From contig OZ020269.1 in NCBI GenBank assembly GCA_963971225.1, positions 106,711,486-106,775,485 on the forward strand: DNA of 64,000 nucleotides, in the 5' to 3' direction. The notes below the pieces were generated by a model. The model saw only the letters and a program-made list of their open reading frames with translations. It was not told the DNA's origin and did not search any database. The translations under genes and the position numbers were made by a program. Each line of letters begins with the position of its first letter. The first letter of the stretch is position 1. Positions 1 to 11,175 of this stretch are shown here, one piece after another. Source of the DNA: Melieria omissa. Taxonomy: Eukaryota; Arthropoda; Insecta; Diptera; Ulidiidae.

Positions 1-589
1 TGCTGCATACACGCCTTGTGCTCTCAGTTTAATTGCCCAAATTCCTAAGCGATTTTATGGCTGCTGTGCCTTCGAAGTGAGTCACTTGCGAGTAAATTTT
101 TGACGCTCGACTACAGCAAAGTTTTAGTTTGCCAACAGCGATATAAATCACCGCATCAATTTGTATGTCACATTCTCAGTGAAATGTGCAATTAAATTGT
201 GGACGAAGAGTGTTGTGTCGCTGCACTTTTAATTGCGTCAATCATACGTCACGTGGCACGTTGCACGTTGTGTTGTCTGCTGCTGATCTCTGCCAAGAAA
301 ATTGCATTGCATTGCATATTTCTGAAACGAAAAAGTGTTAACTGATTCACATTGCATTGGATGTAAAAACAAGCATTATTCAAATTCATACTGAAAGATA
401 GCTGACAGTGTTCACTAAGCAAAGTCTGAGTCGCTGTTGTGCAATGCGCCTAGAATCTTTATGAGTTCGTGAGAGCTGTCAATCGAAAGCGCGATGCTGG
501 TTTGCACTTTTCCAAGTAGTTGTTGTAATAGCTTCAGCGAAGTGTAACATTTTGAATATTTATAAAAAATCAAACACGTTTTGCATTTC
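1..589. other. non-coding, nothing recognised
   Basis: No open frame, RNA gene or repeat that I can support. The composition is mixed and mildly AT-rich, unlike the arrays that follow. Confidence 0.5.
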
Positions 590-1080
590 GCAAAACAATT
601 TACTTGGAAATACGTGAATGAATTATTTGTTATTCGAAAAACTATTTCAAACTAAGTGAGACTTGGAAATATAAGTCTGTAGCGCATTATTTTCTATAAT
701 TTAAAAAAAAATTTACACTTTGCTGAAATCATTTACTTGGAAAAACCTGCATTAATATTTTGCTATTGAAAATTTGTTTCGAAAGAAGAAGAAGAAAACT
801 TCAGTGAAATATACAAAAAAATTAAACAAAATTTACACTTTTCTACACCGATTTACCTGGAAAAACATGAGTTAATATTTTGTTTTCAAAAAATATTTAA
901 ATAAAAAGCGAGGGTTTGACATAGAAGACTTTTGCTAATCATTTTATTTTATCATTTGCTTTGGAAAAAAATAAAAAAAGCGACTCATTGACATAGACGA
1001 CTTTTGCAAAGTGTAAAATTTTTGTTCTGTGAGTTATTCATTTGATTTGCAAAAATATTTAAAAAAAAACGAATCTTAAA
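590..1080. repeat. degenerate ~120-130 bp tandem array
   Basis: The phrase TTTAC(T/C)TGGAAA recurs at about 599, 730 and 850, each followed by a TTAATATTTTG-like block and preceded from the second unit on by AAATTTACACTT. A second short phrase (TTGACATAGA-GACTTTTGC) recurs at about 916 and 988. Units are strongly diverged. No coding capacity. Confidence 0.5.
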
Positions 1081-1299
1081 AAAAGTAAAAATATGCAGTC
1101 GTTTTTGTTTTCTTTGGAACGATTTTGTTTGGGTATACAGATTTTTCAACTATTCACAAATTTTCCTGAAGTTTAGTTATATTATATAGAAAAAAATACA
1201 AAAATTGAGATAACATGGAGATTCTTCTCCCTCTGAGGCTTCGTTTTCTCTCTCTGACAGACAGAAAGTAAGAGGATATGGCTATAAAACAATATTTTA

Positions 1300-2260
1300 A
1301 GTTGAAATTACAATGTTTTAAGTCTCAAAACTCTACTCCACTAATTTCAACTAAATATCTGAGCTTTAAGTTCTTCAATTCTTGTTCAAAATGTTGAATG
1401 ACGCGCAGTCGGTTATCAAAGTCTTCAGAACCTAGTCTACAAATTCCAACTCAATATCTCAGCTCCAAGTGAAACTGAATGTCTTAGGTCCAAGTGCTTA
1501 AATTTCTTCAAATTCCAACTCACTATCTCAGCTCCAAGTGTCTCAACTCTTCTTCCGAATGTTGGACTCAAAATCGGTTATTTAAGTAGAAAAGAAAACC
1601 TATTCTACAAATTTAAGCTAAATCTTTTAGTTCCAAATGCTTCACTTCTTGTTCTGAATGTTGAACACAAAGTCGGTTATCAAAGTAGAGAAAGCCTGTT
1701 CTACAAATTCCAATTCAATATCCCAGTTTCAAGTGCTTCAATTCTTGTTCAGAAAGTCGGACTCAAAATCGGATATCTAAGTAGAGCAAACTCATTCTAC
1801 AAATATAAACTGAATGTCTTAGTTCCAAGTGCTTCAATTTCTACAAATTCCAACTCAATATCTGAACTCCCAGGGCTTCAATTCTTTCGAATGTTCGACT
1901 CAATATCTGTTATCAAAGTAAAGAGATCCTACACTACAAATTTGAAATGAATATCTTAGCTCCAAATGCTTCAATTCTTGTTCTGAATCTTGAACACGAA
2001 GTCGGTTGTCAAAGTCTTCAGAACTTAGTCTAAAAATTCAAACTCAATATCTCAGCTTCAAGTGAGCTTCGGTTATCGGTTATCTAAGTAGAGAAAACCT
2101 ACTCTACAAATTCAAGTATCTCAATTATTTTTCTGAATCTTGAGCACGAAGTCGGTTATCTAAGTAGAGAAAGCCTACTCTATAAATTCCAACTCAATAT
2201 CTGAACTTCAGGTTTTTCAATTCTTGTTTGAATTTCGAACCCAAAATCGGTTATCTCCAA
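1300..2260. repeat. degenerate ~97 bp minisatellite
   Basis: About nine units. The core CGGTTATC(A/T)AAGTAGAG followed by CCTAYTCTACAAATTC recurs at roughly 1410, 1574, 1672, 1769, 1905, 2002, 2075, 2153 and 2249. Spacings cluster near 97 bp, with some 73-78 bp and longer steps. Other shared phrases are CAATATCTCAGCTCCAAGTG and CTTCAATTCTTGTTC. The 77-residue open frame inside it (2224-2457) is not credible as a gene. Confidence 0.75.
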
Positions 2261-2518
2261 ACTCGGCATTAAACTTTAGTAATCATGATCACAATATATA
2301 CAAATTTTCTTCTTTTTATAAAGTTTTTGTAAGTGATCTTGATCACAGATATATCTACTTTCTTCATAGTAGCCACAGCGCCTTCAACACTGAAATGATC
2401 CTAAGACTGGAAAAGACTTCGTTGCGTGATTTTGTTTTATTGAATACATTTTTTTAAGAAAATTCCCGAAAATTCACTTTTACTTTTTTTAGAGCCAAAT
2501 CAATTAAAAAAAAAATTA

Positions 2519-2830
2519 AAGTTAGGTTAGGTAAGCTGTTTGTGCAAATCGACCTCGTATAGATCCTGTTGGTTTCCTAACGGTACCAAATAGATCTGTT
2601 TAGTGATCGGTGAAAATGTGGGTGTTCCTAGCAAAGCTCAGCAATGACTTAGTGTTTTACTTGGGGAACCCATCCAACCCAGAGAAGGTCAGGGCCCGAA
2701 GTTGGTAAGACTCAGTCTAGAGATAGTCGTACAAAAGCAAAAAAAAATGCTCCAAGGTTTCCCTGACACAATTTTTTTTGCACTTTTTGCATTCGTTGTG
2801 CGATAGCAGACAAAAATTATTGTTAAAAAA
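2519..2830 (-). mobile_element. non-LTR retrotransposon 3' end, fragment
   Basis: Begins with GTTAGGTTAGGTAAG, which read on the minus strand is a pentameric CCTAA-type 3' tail. The following sequence (GTGATCGGTGAAAA near 2618) matches phrases near 9108 and 45,417, so these three loci look like copies of one 3' UTR module. No intact reading frame remains. Confidence 0.5.
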
Positions 2831-2900
2831 AATATTTACCTTATTTGCTTAAAGAACATCTTTTCATAGGTTCGTTAATCGACTCACATCCGGATTCATC

Positions 2901-2990
2901 CAGGGGCGTATAGAGGATTTCATTTCCGAGAAGAGGTAGGTGAGGTTGCTTACACAACTTTTGAGCCCAAAACTATTTGAAACCACATTA
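2901..2990 (-). mobile_element. hAT-type MITE, partial second copy
   Basis: CAGGGGCGTATAGAGGATTT and the downstream CAACTTTTGAGCCC align with the reverse complement of the intact element at 8647-8799 (CAGTGGCGCACACAGGATTT, then CAACTTTTAAGCTC). Similarity fades after about 2990, so only one end survives. No target-site duplication could be assigned. Confidence 0.55.
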
Positions 2991-3659
2991 GTCACAAACA
3001 ATTTTCATAACAAATAGATTCAGAACAGAACAGCACAGATTTAGCCAAAGCACCTTCAAAACACCACCAACTTTAAAGGTTCCAATCCTTTTGCTTTTTG
3101 TTTGCCTTTTTAATCCCCTAGGCATCGTTAGATTTCAAAAAGACTAAATACTTTGCATTGGCTATATGAATCGATTAATGTTCCGCCTGGGTAGATGATT
3201 AACTGATGATTGCTGACTCCATATAAAAGCGAATATTTCCCATTGAATGCTGAAATCGTGATACTGTTGTTCATAATTTATTTAGCCTTTTTTAATTTAT
3301 TAAGCCTTTTTTTAATTAAAAAATCAATTGCATCATATCAGCAAATAAACACAAACACAGCAAATCTTTTATTATTTGTACTGTTTGTCTGATCGTACAA
3401 TCAGTTGCGATACGACTCTGCGTTGGCTTCAAATTACTTTTCACAATATTATCAACGTTTGTATTTATTTCTTGATAACACATTATCTAATATTATGTTT
3501 TTTGTGCGCTCGTGTACATTAAATTTCCATTAGTACTTTGAATAATTTTCATAATAATGAGTCGCGTTGAATTGAGTCAAGTGCAAGACTTTTCCTGCTG
3601 GCAATGCTGCACCACAGTTAGCTGATAACATAGTGAACGGCTTTGCGACAGCACAAATT
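2991..3659. other. non-coding, nothing recognised
   Basis: AT-rich sequence. The short open frame at 3210-3392 is hydrophobic only because of T-rich composition and has no fly-like codon usage. Confidence 0.4.
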
Positions 3660-4511
3660 ACACTCGCGCGCCGCTACACAACAAAAGAAGCTCTAATTTC
3701 TAGCCATGCTCGACGAATGCAATGAAATGTTTGCAATTTGACAACTGCTGTCACAATTCGAAGTTCGAAATGCGAAACTGCAAACAACAACACAAAAGCG
3801 GAAAGAAGTAGTGAAGTGCAGAAAACTCAAAAAGCAACAGAACAGCCAGCAGCGCGCCAACAATTCTACAAAATAGTAACAAATCTCGGGAAAAGTGGTT
3901 CGCAGGGGGCCCAAAGGTGTAGTTGGGGTTTGTGACGGTGACGCATTTGCGCGCCAGTTGCCGATTGGAATACCAGTTGCTGGAGTTTCGAGTGAGTGTT
4001 TAAAGCAAAACTGTGAGTGGCAAAAGGTAGAGCTGGAACATTTTAAGTGAAAAAAATACAAAATTCATTGTGTAACAACGAAAACGATCACACCAAGCTA
4101 AGCTTAAAGCTGATTGCGCTGGTGAAATTGTGGTTTGTTTGTGCCGGAATGTGTCAAGTGGCCGCAGGTGGGCGTCAAGTGAAATCGTCTGTCTGGGGGT
4201 CAACGCGATAAGGCGACAATTGGCGCAATCGTCGGCAATTGGATTGCACAGCGCCAGACGTAAAGATAAAAAGTGCTGATGCAAAAATGCCACTTGTTGT
4301 TTGATCACCAAATGAGGCAATGCGGTAACAGTGAAAAGTGGAGGTTCCCCTCGATGACTTCATGGCTTCCTTTGTTTGTTTGCGCATTGCATATAACAAA
4401 CACACGCACACACACAAGTGATCGTCCATAAATTAGCCCATCTTCGTTGTTCGCACCGAATTCGCGCGGCAGAAAGACACATCGAACACGCTAACCAAGT
4501 GGCCGGCTGAA
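3660..4511 (+). promoter_or_regulatory. candidate promoter / untranslated first exon
   Basis: A GC-richer island in AT-rich surroundings, with the CAAAA, AAGTG and GAAAGAAG composition typical of fly leaders. It ends at a good 5' splice site, GAA|GTGAGT at 4511/4512. Open frames on both strands overlap one another and have no recognisable domain, so I read it as untranslated. It could be an alternative first exon of Pld, 15 kb upstream of the Pld start codon, or belong to a neighbour outside the window. RNA evidence would decide. Confidence 0.3.
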
Positions 4512-5225
4512 GTGAGTGGCAAATTTTTCTTTCAACTTGAGCGCTGCTGGCAGATAAATTTGTATCTCACATTAGCATACATAATATTTTTACCTACATA
4601 AATGTGTATTTTTAATATTTTTTCAAAACATAAACAATTAAATAATTAAATTATGCGTAAAATTTTAGAGATTGCCAAAACAGCAACAACAAGTCAGTCC
4701 ACATGTTCATGGGCCGCTTGTTTATTCTTAAAAGAGCACAAGGTCCACCATCGCGACTGGTCCAGTAGGTTCATTCGCACTCAGTCGAGTGTCCACTTGG
4801 CATTCTGCCGTTCGTAATAGCACACAAGTTGTACAAGTCTGTGTTTGTGAATGCTTCTCAGTTCGCCGCACGACCTGTGCAATAAAATCAAATAACAGCT
4901 TTCATGATCTTCAAAGTTTTGTAGCCGCTTGCGTCAACTATTGAAAAGCGCCCAGTGCGAATGTTTATAACTCGGAGCTCTTCACTTAGGCAGCGACATT
5001 TTGATGGATAAGTTAGATAAATCTCTGAGAGTAAAAGACTATGAAGAAGCTTTGGAATCAGCACTACGCACTTTGTCATTGCAATAAAACGGCTTATTTA
5101 AGATTGGTTTGAGAGGTCTTTCCGCGTAAAGTCTAAGAGTTCCATTCAAGGTTTAACAGTGGATTTTTTAAGGCCCCATTAGTCAAGAGATCGTAAGAGT
5201 CCTGTCGTAAGAGTCCTGTCACAAA
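4512..5225. other. non-coding, nothing recognised
   Basis: No credible open frame. 5095-5220 contains short repeated phrases (CGTAAGAGTCCTGTC occurs twice at about 5190-5220). Confidence 0.4.
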
Positions 5226-5600
5226 ATTAAAGTAGGTTAGGTTAGGTAGGAAAGATTTGGTCCTACTTAGATCGTACTTTCGCTCGAAGGTCACAATGAT
5301 CCATTGTGAATGCCATTTTTTTTCCCTCTGGAGCTGTTTCACACAGTTTCAATCTGGGCTGAACTACAGCAGATCCCAGATTTTGTGCGCTTCAGGAACC
5401 TTGACCCCAGGGTATAGAGTTCTGTTCCTGTAGAACCGTTGTATCGTTTCTACCTTCTCTTCATTTCCTCTACTTCGACAAACATCACTCGACGAGAGGT
5501 CGATGTGATCTATACTCATCAAATAGCACCTCTCGTCTTAATAGCCCAGTGTCCGATGATGATTCCAACAAGGTGCCGAATAAAAAACGAGTTTAAATTC
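5226..5600 (-). mobile_element. non-LTR retrotransposon 3' end with RNase H tail
   Basis: Starts with TAGGTTAGGTTAGGTAGG (a minus-strand CCTAA-type tail). At the other end the minus strand reads LVGIIIGHWAIKTRG near 5520-5590, matching the L-T-G-H-W-x-I-x-x-H/R motif found just after RNase H in R1/I/Loa-type elements. Stops and gaps break the frame; this is a dead fragment. Confidence 0.55.
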
Positions 5601-5850
5601 TAAGAGTCTAACCTTAACTAAAGTCTAAAAGTGAAACCTTTTAAGATCCAAGGTCATCTAAGGTCTGACCAGTTTGAGGTCAATACCATCTAATATCTAA
5701 CTATGAGCATTATGGAAGTCTAAGAGTTCCATATGTGGTCCCTTTAAGACCTTTAAGTCCCGCTTGAGGTCTAACTGTAGGTCTTCTTAAGATATAATGG
5801 TCCAATTGGCTATCGTTAGGGCTGTTTAACATTTATTGATGAGCTGATTT
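5601..5850. repeat. degenerate short tandem repeats
   Basis: Phrases like GTCTAAGAGTTCC, TTTAAGACC and GAGGTCTAACT recur every few tens of bases. The period is irregular and the units very diverged. Confidence 0.3.
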
Positions 5851-5867
5851 AAGGCTTAAAGTAATAG

Positions 5868-6460
5868 GTGAAGATTCTCTGGGTTCCAGGACACAGAGGA
5901 ATTAACCAAAACGATGATACGGACAGCCTTGCTAGAACTACGGCAGCCACGACCCCCCTGGAAGCGGAGCACTTATTGGACTGGGCAAAGTCACCATAGC
6001 AGAGTCACTAAGACTTGAGGAGAAAAACAGGAACTTAAAACACTGGGCTAGTGCGTCGGGTCTTAAGCAGTCGAAAATCTTTAAAGGTCAACATTTAGAT
6101 GTTATAACACCAAATATATTGAAGAATGACAAACTAAATAAAAACCAGCTTAGACAGGTCACTAGTCTTCTAACTGAGCACTGCAGACTGAGGAAACATA
6201 TGCATACAATCGCGTTAGAACAGGTTGACGTCTGTAGACTCTACGGAACAGCAGAGGCAACCTTCGAACACATTGTACTACACTGCGATGCGGCATGTCG
6301 AAGCAGGATCCGTTACCTGGGCGAGTTCTGGCTTTCAGAAAAGAACATTAAGCACTTTAACCCTCGTGAGTAACTAAGCTTCATTAGGTCGTTGGGGAAG
6401 TTAACAACTTGTAGGGGCACAATAAATCTCCATTAAACTCTATTCTAAGGCCTAAAGCTC
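5868..6460 (+). mobile_element. non-LTR retrotransposon RNase H fragment
   Basis: From 5868 the plus strand reads VKILWVPGHRGINQNDD followed by TDSLART, the WVPGH...N..D.LA signature of the retroelement RNase H C-terminal part. After a frame change near 5950, the frame containing the 84-residue stretch at 6119-6373 gives SLLTEHCRLRKHMHT, then CRLYGT...E-H-I-V-L-H-C and RIRYLGEFWL, the zinc-knuckle-like tail of the same proteins. It stops at 6371-6373. An AATAAA lies just downstream at about 6420. Truncated and frameshifted. Confidence 0.7.
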
Positions 6461-6589
6461 CATCTAAATTTTAACCGTATACTCCTTAAGGATGCTTAAT
6501 GTTCACTTATTTGTGTGTTTAAAATCTAAAGGTTCCTAAGTTTTAAAGATACCTACAGTTAGACCTTAGAGAAACCACAAGTTTAAAAA

Positions 6590-7080
6590 ACAAAGTTAAA
6601 CTTAACTAGGATATTCAGGTCTTTGATCTAATCGAAGTTTAACGAACGTTGACTTCGAAGGTCTTATAATCCTATCTTCGTTTTAGCTTCGGATTTCTTA
6701 GATTTAAATAAGATTTTAAGAATTTCAATTTAGTCGAAAATCAATAAACGTTTACTTTTTAGACTTTAGAAACCTATTTTGGTTCCAGCTATGGATTTTT
6801 TAGACCCAAAGTGTTAAGGTCTTCGATTGACTACAAACTTCAACAATTATTTACTTTGAATATCTTAGAATCCCATCTACGCTGTAGCTATAAATTTCTT
6901 AGACCCACATAGGATTTTAAGACCTTCAGTGTAGTCGCAACCTAACAAAGATTTTCTTGGTTTTAGCTTTGGGGTTTATAGACTTAGGACTTAGGATTCT
7001 TAGGACTTAATGTACTCAGTGTTCCTCAGGGGTTTTTAAATTCTAAGGGTCCAATATAGGGTCAAAGCTTTGTCATTTAT
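6590..7080. repeat. degenerate ~100 bp tandem array
   Basis: TAGCT(T/A)(C/T)GGATTTCTTAGA-like blocks recur at about 6685, 6787, 6886 and 6963. Each is followed by GATTTTAAGA-(C/A)-TTC and GTAGTCGAAA-like phrases. No coding capacity. Confidence 0.55.
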
Positions 7081-7479
7081 TGTTAGTTTCACCTAAGGCT
7101 TTACTGAAGATGTCTTTAACCCTTTCGGGACTACTGGGATAATACGTCCCAGCACGTTTTTAATGCCCCTCGAAACAATTATTCAAATCTTTCGACCCAC
7201 GCAAAATCCGTGAAGAAGTTTTTGTATTATTGAACGTTGTTCGTTTTGCAAGGATTCTAATATAAAATCATTTTCAAATTATTTCTTATGTATGGAAATA
7301 TATTCCTATTGGGTGTTTATGCTTTCTTTGTGATCGCTAATCGTGTATCTCAAAAGTTGTACAAGTATCTCGCCCAAAACTCGCATACATCCACATCCAG
7401 CCAGCCAACTAGCCGGCCAGCCAACCAGCCAGCCAGTCAGTCTGCCAGCCAGCAGTCCGATTCCGTCAGTCCAACCACA

Positions 7480-8058
7480 TTGATCCGGGGCGCTTAGCAC
7501 AACTTCGGCTTCGGTTGTTGCACGTTGTGGAGCGGTGGTTCGTCGTGTCGCGTTTGACAGCCGATCGATGCTGTGTGCGCGGAGTTTCGCCAAAAGCCGA
7601 GCTCCAGCACAAAGAAGTGTCCAAAAAAAAAGCAACAAAAATTATTTCTACAAAATTTTATGTAGTCCAGCAACAACAGCTACAACAATAACGCAACATT
7701 GCAGCGTTGAAACGTTTGGATTTGGATCGCGCAGTCGCTTCAGAGAAGCTCACAAATCGCGTTACTAAGCGTGCAGTGTTGGACTTGGATTAGTTTTCTT
7801 TTTAATTGGAATTGCAGAAAATTCATACTTTGCAAAAAAATTAACAATTCAATTGAAAAAAAATACAAGTGTTGCTAGTGAAAATATCAAAGCAGCGATT
7901 AACTCTGATTGCTGCAATTAAGTGGAAAATAAAGCAGCAAGAAGCAGCAGCCGACAGCCGAACGACTCTCACAACAGTTCCAGTGCCTGCAGCGACCGCT
8001 GCCGCTCGCTCGTTCGCTCTCAACTCCCGTCAAAGTGTAGCAACTGTGCATTTTTTAC
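7480..8058 (+). promoter_or_regulatory. candidate promoter / untranslated first exon
   Basis: A GC-rich block rich in CAG, CAACAA and AAGTG. An initiator-like TCAGTC lies at 7466-7471, beside a CCAG-rich simple repeat (7400-7450). The block ends at a consensus 5' splice site, TTTTAC|GTAAGTAC at 8058/8059. Its open frames run on both strands and lack domains, so a spliced leader exon is the simplest reading. The most natural partner is the exon with the Pld start codon (acceptor candidate at 19,376). The assignment is inference. Confidence 0.4.
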
Positions 8059-8638
8059 GTAAGTACTTTTTGTGTTGTTGTAATAAGTTTTACTAAATCA
8101 TATTGTTGTTGTTGCTGTTTGTATTGTGTATGTCATGGCGCAACGAACGCCTAATCTTTGACTCCCTGACTGCGAAATTCCCTGCGCTGATTTTGTTGTT
8201 GGCCACATCGGCGACACAAATGCCACTTGGAATGCTTATCGGCAGCGGCCGGGGGTGCTCGGCCAAGTGTTGCTGTTTCCATCAGACGGAACCAATAGGT
8301 GAAGCGGCTCTCGCTTTGAGTGATTTAAGTTTTATGATTTTTTTTGCTACATTTTCAATGGAATTAAATTCGTTTGCAACTTCTCACGTGGTGTCGTCGC
8401 GTGGCACGTTTAATGAGCGTAAATTTGAAATGATTTTTGCTGTGTTTGGGGGGGGAAGGTTTGGCTCGACAATTGGCCCAAGTTTGTGGAAGCTCCATGA
8501 GCGAGTTGTGACAATTACGTATTGAAATGTGGATAATAATTTGATTTTGAGTTAACTAATTTAAAAAAGTTTGAATGAATTTGGTGTTTTAAACACTAAA
8601 AACTATTCCTAAGACACGTGTGAAGCCAAGAGCTCATT
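8059..8638. other. non-coding, presumed intron
   Basis: Follows the splice site. The 140-residue open frame at 8103-8525 shows no domain or homology that I recognise and its composition is that of non-coding DNA. Confidence 0.4.
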
Positions 8639-8646
8639 GTTGGTTG

Positions 8647-8799
8647 CAGTGGCGTACACAGGGGGAGGGGTTGGGGGCTCAAACCGATCCTCAAATACAA
8701 AAACTCCTGGTGCAAAATACGGTTTCCAATGGAGTTGAGCTTAAAAGTTGTACAAAAACCCCTTGCTCCCCCCAAAATGAAATCCTGTGTGCGCCACTG
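8647..8799. mobile_element. hAT-type MITE, intact, 153 bp
   Basis: Flanked by a perfect 8 bp target-site duplication, GTTGGTTG, at 8639-8646 and 8800-8807. Terminal inverted repeats are CAGTGGCGTACACAGG at the left and CCTGTGTGCGCCACTG at the right, with one mismatch over 16 bp. An 8 bp duplication and a CAGTG-type end are hallmarks of hAT transposons. There is no coding capacity, so it is non-autonomous. A partial relative lies at 2901-2990. Confidence 0.85.
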
Positions 8800-8829
8800 G
8801 TTGGTTGGTTAAAATAGCAGACCCACAGT

Positions 8830-9260
8830 GAAGCTACTAAGAGTCTTAATTAGGAAATAAGCACCGTTTTAGTGCCACTTCCCCACAGCGCTAATAAAAG
8901 TATCCAAGCCTTCTTCCCAGACCCACTGACGAGCTATTGGCTCGATCAGCAAGGAAGTATTTCCCCAAAAACCTGAGCCTCGTTCTAGCCAGAACAGGAC
9001 AGTGACAAAGAAAATGTGCAATCGTTTCTCTTTTTCTGGATTCCCACAACTCTAGCAATGGGTATTAAAGGAGATTATCAGTCTCTCGGTTTGAGTCCCT
9101 ATGTTCCAGTGATCGGTGAAGAAACTCGCGAGACCTGCCCTCTTTGAAATAGCGCCAAGTCGGCTGCGAGATACAACAACAAGTTAGTGACTTCCATCTC
9201 CGATTGATTAAACGAAAACAATGCAGGTAGGAGCCTCTATTGATGACTCCCAAGGAACTG
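8830..9260 (-). mobile_element. non-LTR retrotransposon 3' region, fragment
   Basis: CCAGTGATCGGTGAAGAAAC at about 9105 matches modules at about 2615 and 45,415. Surrounding text such as CTAGCCAGAACAGGACAGTG and CTGGATTCCCACAACTC looks like retroelement 3' DNA on the minus strand. No intact frame. Confidence 0.35.
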
Positions 9261-9540
9261 GAACTTTTAGGACCTCAAGTGATTGTTCAGAAGAGGCACC
9301 TGAGCGCACTAAGCTTATATTTATCAAGAGCTTTTTATCTCAGATACACTACTGAAAAAGATAGATTCGAAAAAGGTACGATCAACCCTATTTCTAGATA
9401 GAAGTCGCTTCAGAATTCTATGTGGCGCCTTAAGTAGGACACTTCCTTTGTTAAACCCATCTCAGCAGATTCTGTAAGACAGATGACGAGACCCAGCGCT
9501 GGCACATAGGCTTGCAGGTTTCTAAGGAAGTATGACCTAA

Positions 9541-10490
9541 ATCTTCACAGACGGCTCTAAACTTAAAAATAGAGTCGGGTGTGGGGTTTTCTGCGACCAA
9601 TTAGGGGCCAGTATTACTGCTCGTCTCCCTGACCACTGTAGTGCCTTCCAAGCGGAGACCATGGCAATACTGCTGGCAGTGGATCGGTTGCAATCGCAAC
9701 CCCCCCATTCCCTCGGCTATATGTATTTTCTCAGAGAGTCAGGCAGCAATCAAATCCTTGATAGGTACATATACCTCTTCCAAACTGGTTGTACAGTGCC
9801 GTGCCGCTCTGAATGACTTATCGGAGCATGCTAGGGTTCACCTGAGTTGGGTCCCAGGGCATAGTGGCATCACTGGCAACTGCGTGGCAGACGAGTTGGC
9901 TAGAAAAGGCACTGTACTTCCAGCACCTACTACGCAGTGTAGCATCCCCCTTGCGACCGTCAAGTTGATGGTCAAGCAGGCTTATCTCCGCCTGGCTAAT
10001 CGATTCTGGGCGGAGGAGAACCTCTGTAGGATCTCCAGAGAAACCTGGCCGTCGCTTAACCATGGCAGAACACGCGAATTACTGCGACTAAAGCGGAATT
10101 CCATCTATTTCACAGTCTCTGTGCTGACGGGACACTGGACGAACGGCGCACACGCCCGGAGACTCGGTCTCCCCTTCAACGACCATTGCGGCAGCTGCGA
10201 CGATGCGAACGATGAGGAGAGCATTGAGCACCTGATGTGTCACTGCCCAGCATTAGCGAGGAGACGACTCCGGGTGCTGGGAGCGCCGTTCTTCAGCAAC
10301 TTGGCCGATCTTACAGGACCCAGCATCGGCCGTATCGCCCGATCGGGATGGCTCCTGCCCAACACCCGGGAGGGTGTGCAAACCTGAAGGGCGGCCACGT
10401 CCTTCACGTGGTATCACAACGGGCCACAATATGGCCTACGTTAGCTCTTCAAGCTGCCACCCTAACCTAACCTTACCTAACTTAACCTAT
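9541..10490 (+). mobile_element. non-LTR retrotransposon 3' end: RNase H + tail
   Basis: From 9541 the plus strand reads IFTDGSKLKNRVGCGVF and later FQAETMAILLAVDRLQS, carrying the first two RNase H acidic residues (D of TDGS, E of QAE). A run of seven C at about 9698-9705 coincides with a +1 shift. The next frame (to 10,387) reads FSESQAAIKSLIG, LSWVPGHSGITGN and VADELARKG, then LTGHWTNGAHARRLGLP, CGSC and EHLMCHCPALARRRLRVLG. The third acidic position is E (SES) where SDS is usual. After the stop come ~70 bp of 3' UTR and a CCTAACCTAACC-type tail (10,461-10,490). Only the terminal third of ORF2 is present; reverse transcriptase and endonuclease are missing. Confidence 0.85.
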
Positions 10491-11175
10491 GACCTAAATG
10501 ATGAGAACTTGATGTAAATATCGCTGAAAAGTTTGATTCAATACTTGAGCACATAAAACTCCAGACACACATAAACTTTCAGGTTGTAGTGTGTAAGACT
10601 CACATCCCAAATCGTAAGCATTGCATTACCTAAAAAGAAAAAGATTGGCATCTAGTGTTGCTTGGAATACCCAAGGTTGTCAGAGAAGTCGAAGATGTGC
10701 TGAAGACATCTGAACGGATTGGAAATTTTCTACCTTGGAATAGCTTGAATGATCCTAAAATAAAATCACTGGATAGTTTAAGCTGGAAGTCATTTGTGCA
10801 AGCTCGTCGGTCTCTGGGTTTAACTTGGTTTCGGATGTAAACTGAGGTATATTACTATACTTAACTGCCCATAACGACCAGTTACCGGATTATGGCTTGC
10901 CGTCTGTCCAATCTCCAGGACCGTCGCGTATAACCAATACACCGAAGAAAGACAATAGAGCCTCGTAAGAATCCTACTTCAGTTTATTATCAAATTCAAT
11001 ACACTTTCCCCACTATCATTCATTAATTTTCGATAAGGCTAAACGTTTTACCAAAGGTTGGAATTCAAAACTATTTTCTTATTGACTGGAAATTTCAATC
11101 CACATATTATTTGTCAATAATTACCCGATAATCATGACTTAAATATTATACAATTAATTAAGGAATTCCTTGACT
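10491..11175. other. non-coding; one dispersed-repeat hit
   Basis: The 61-residue frame at 10,655-10,840 is unrecognised. Around 10,855-10,920, TTAACTGCCCATAACGACCA and GGATTATGGCTTGCCG match phrases at 27,075 and 28,695 (ACTGGGCATAATAACC; GGGTTACAGTCTGCCGCAAA), marking a dispersed repeat with three copies in the window. Confidence 0.4.

Noticed and set aside
7126..7190. TTAACCCTTTCGGGACTACTG as a possible second piggyBac-like end
   Set aside because: TTAA is present but the following sequence does not match the CCCTAGAAGGG end and no opposite end was found.
8103..8525. 140-residue plus-strand open frame
   Set aside because: Starts in a TTG-rich stretch right after a splice donor; no domain, no repeat match and no codon bias like that of Pld.
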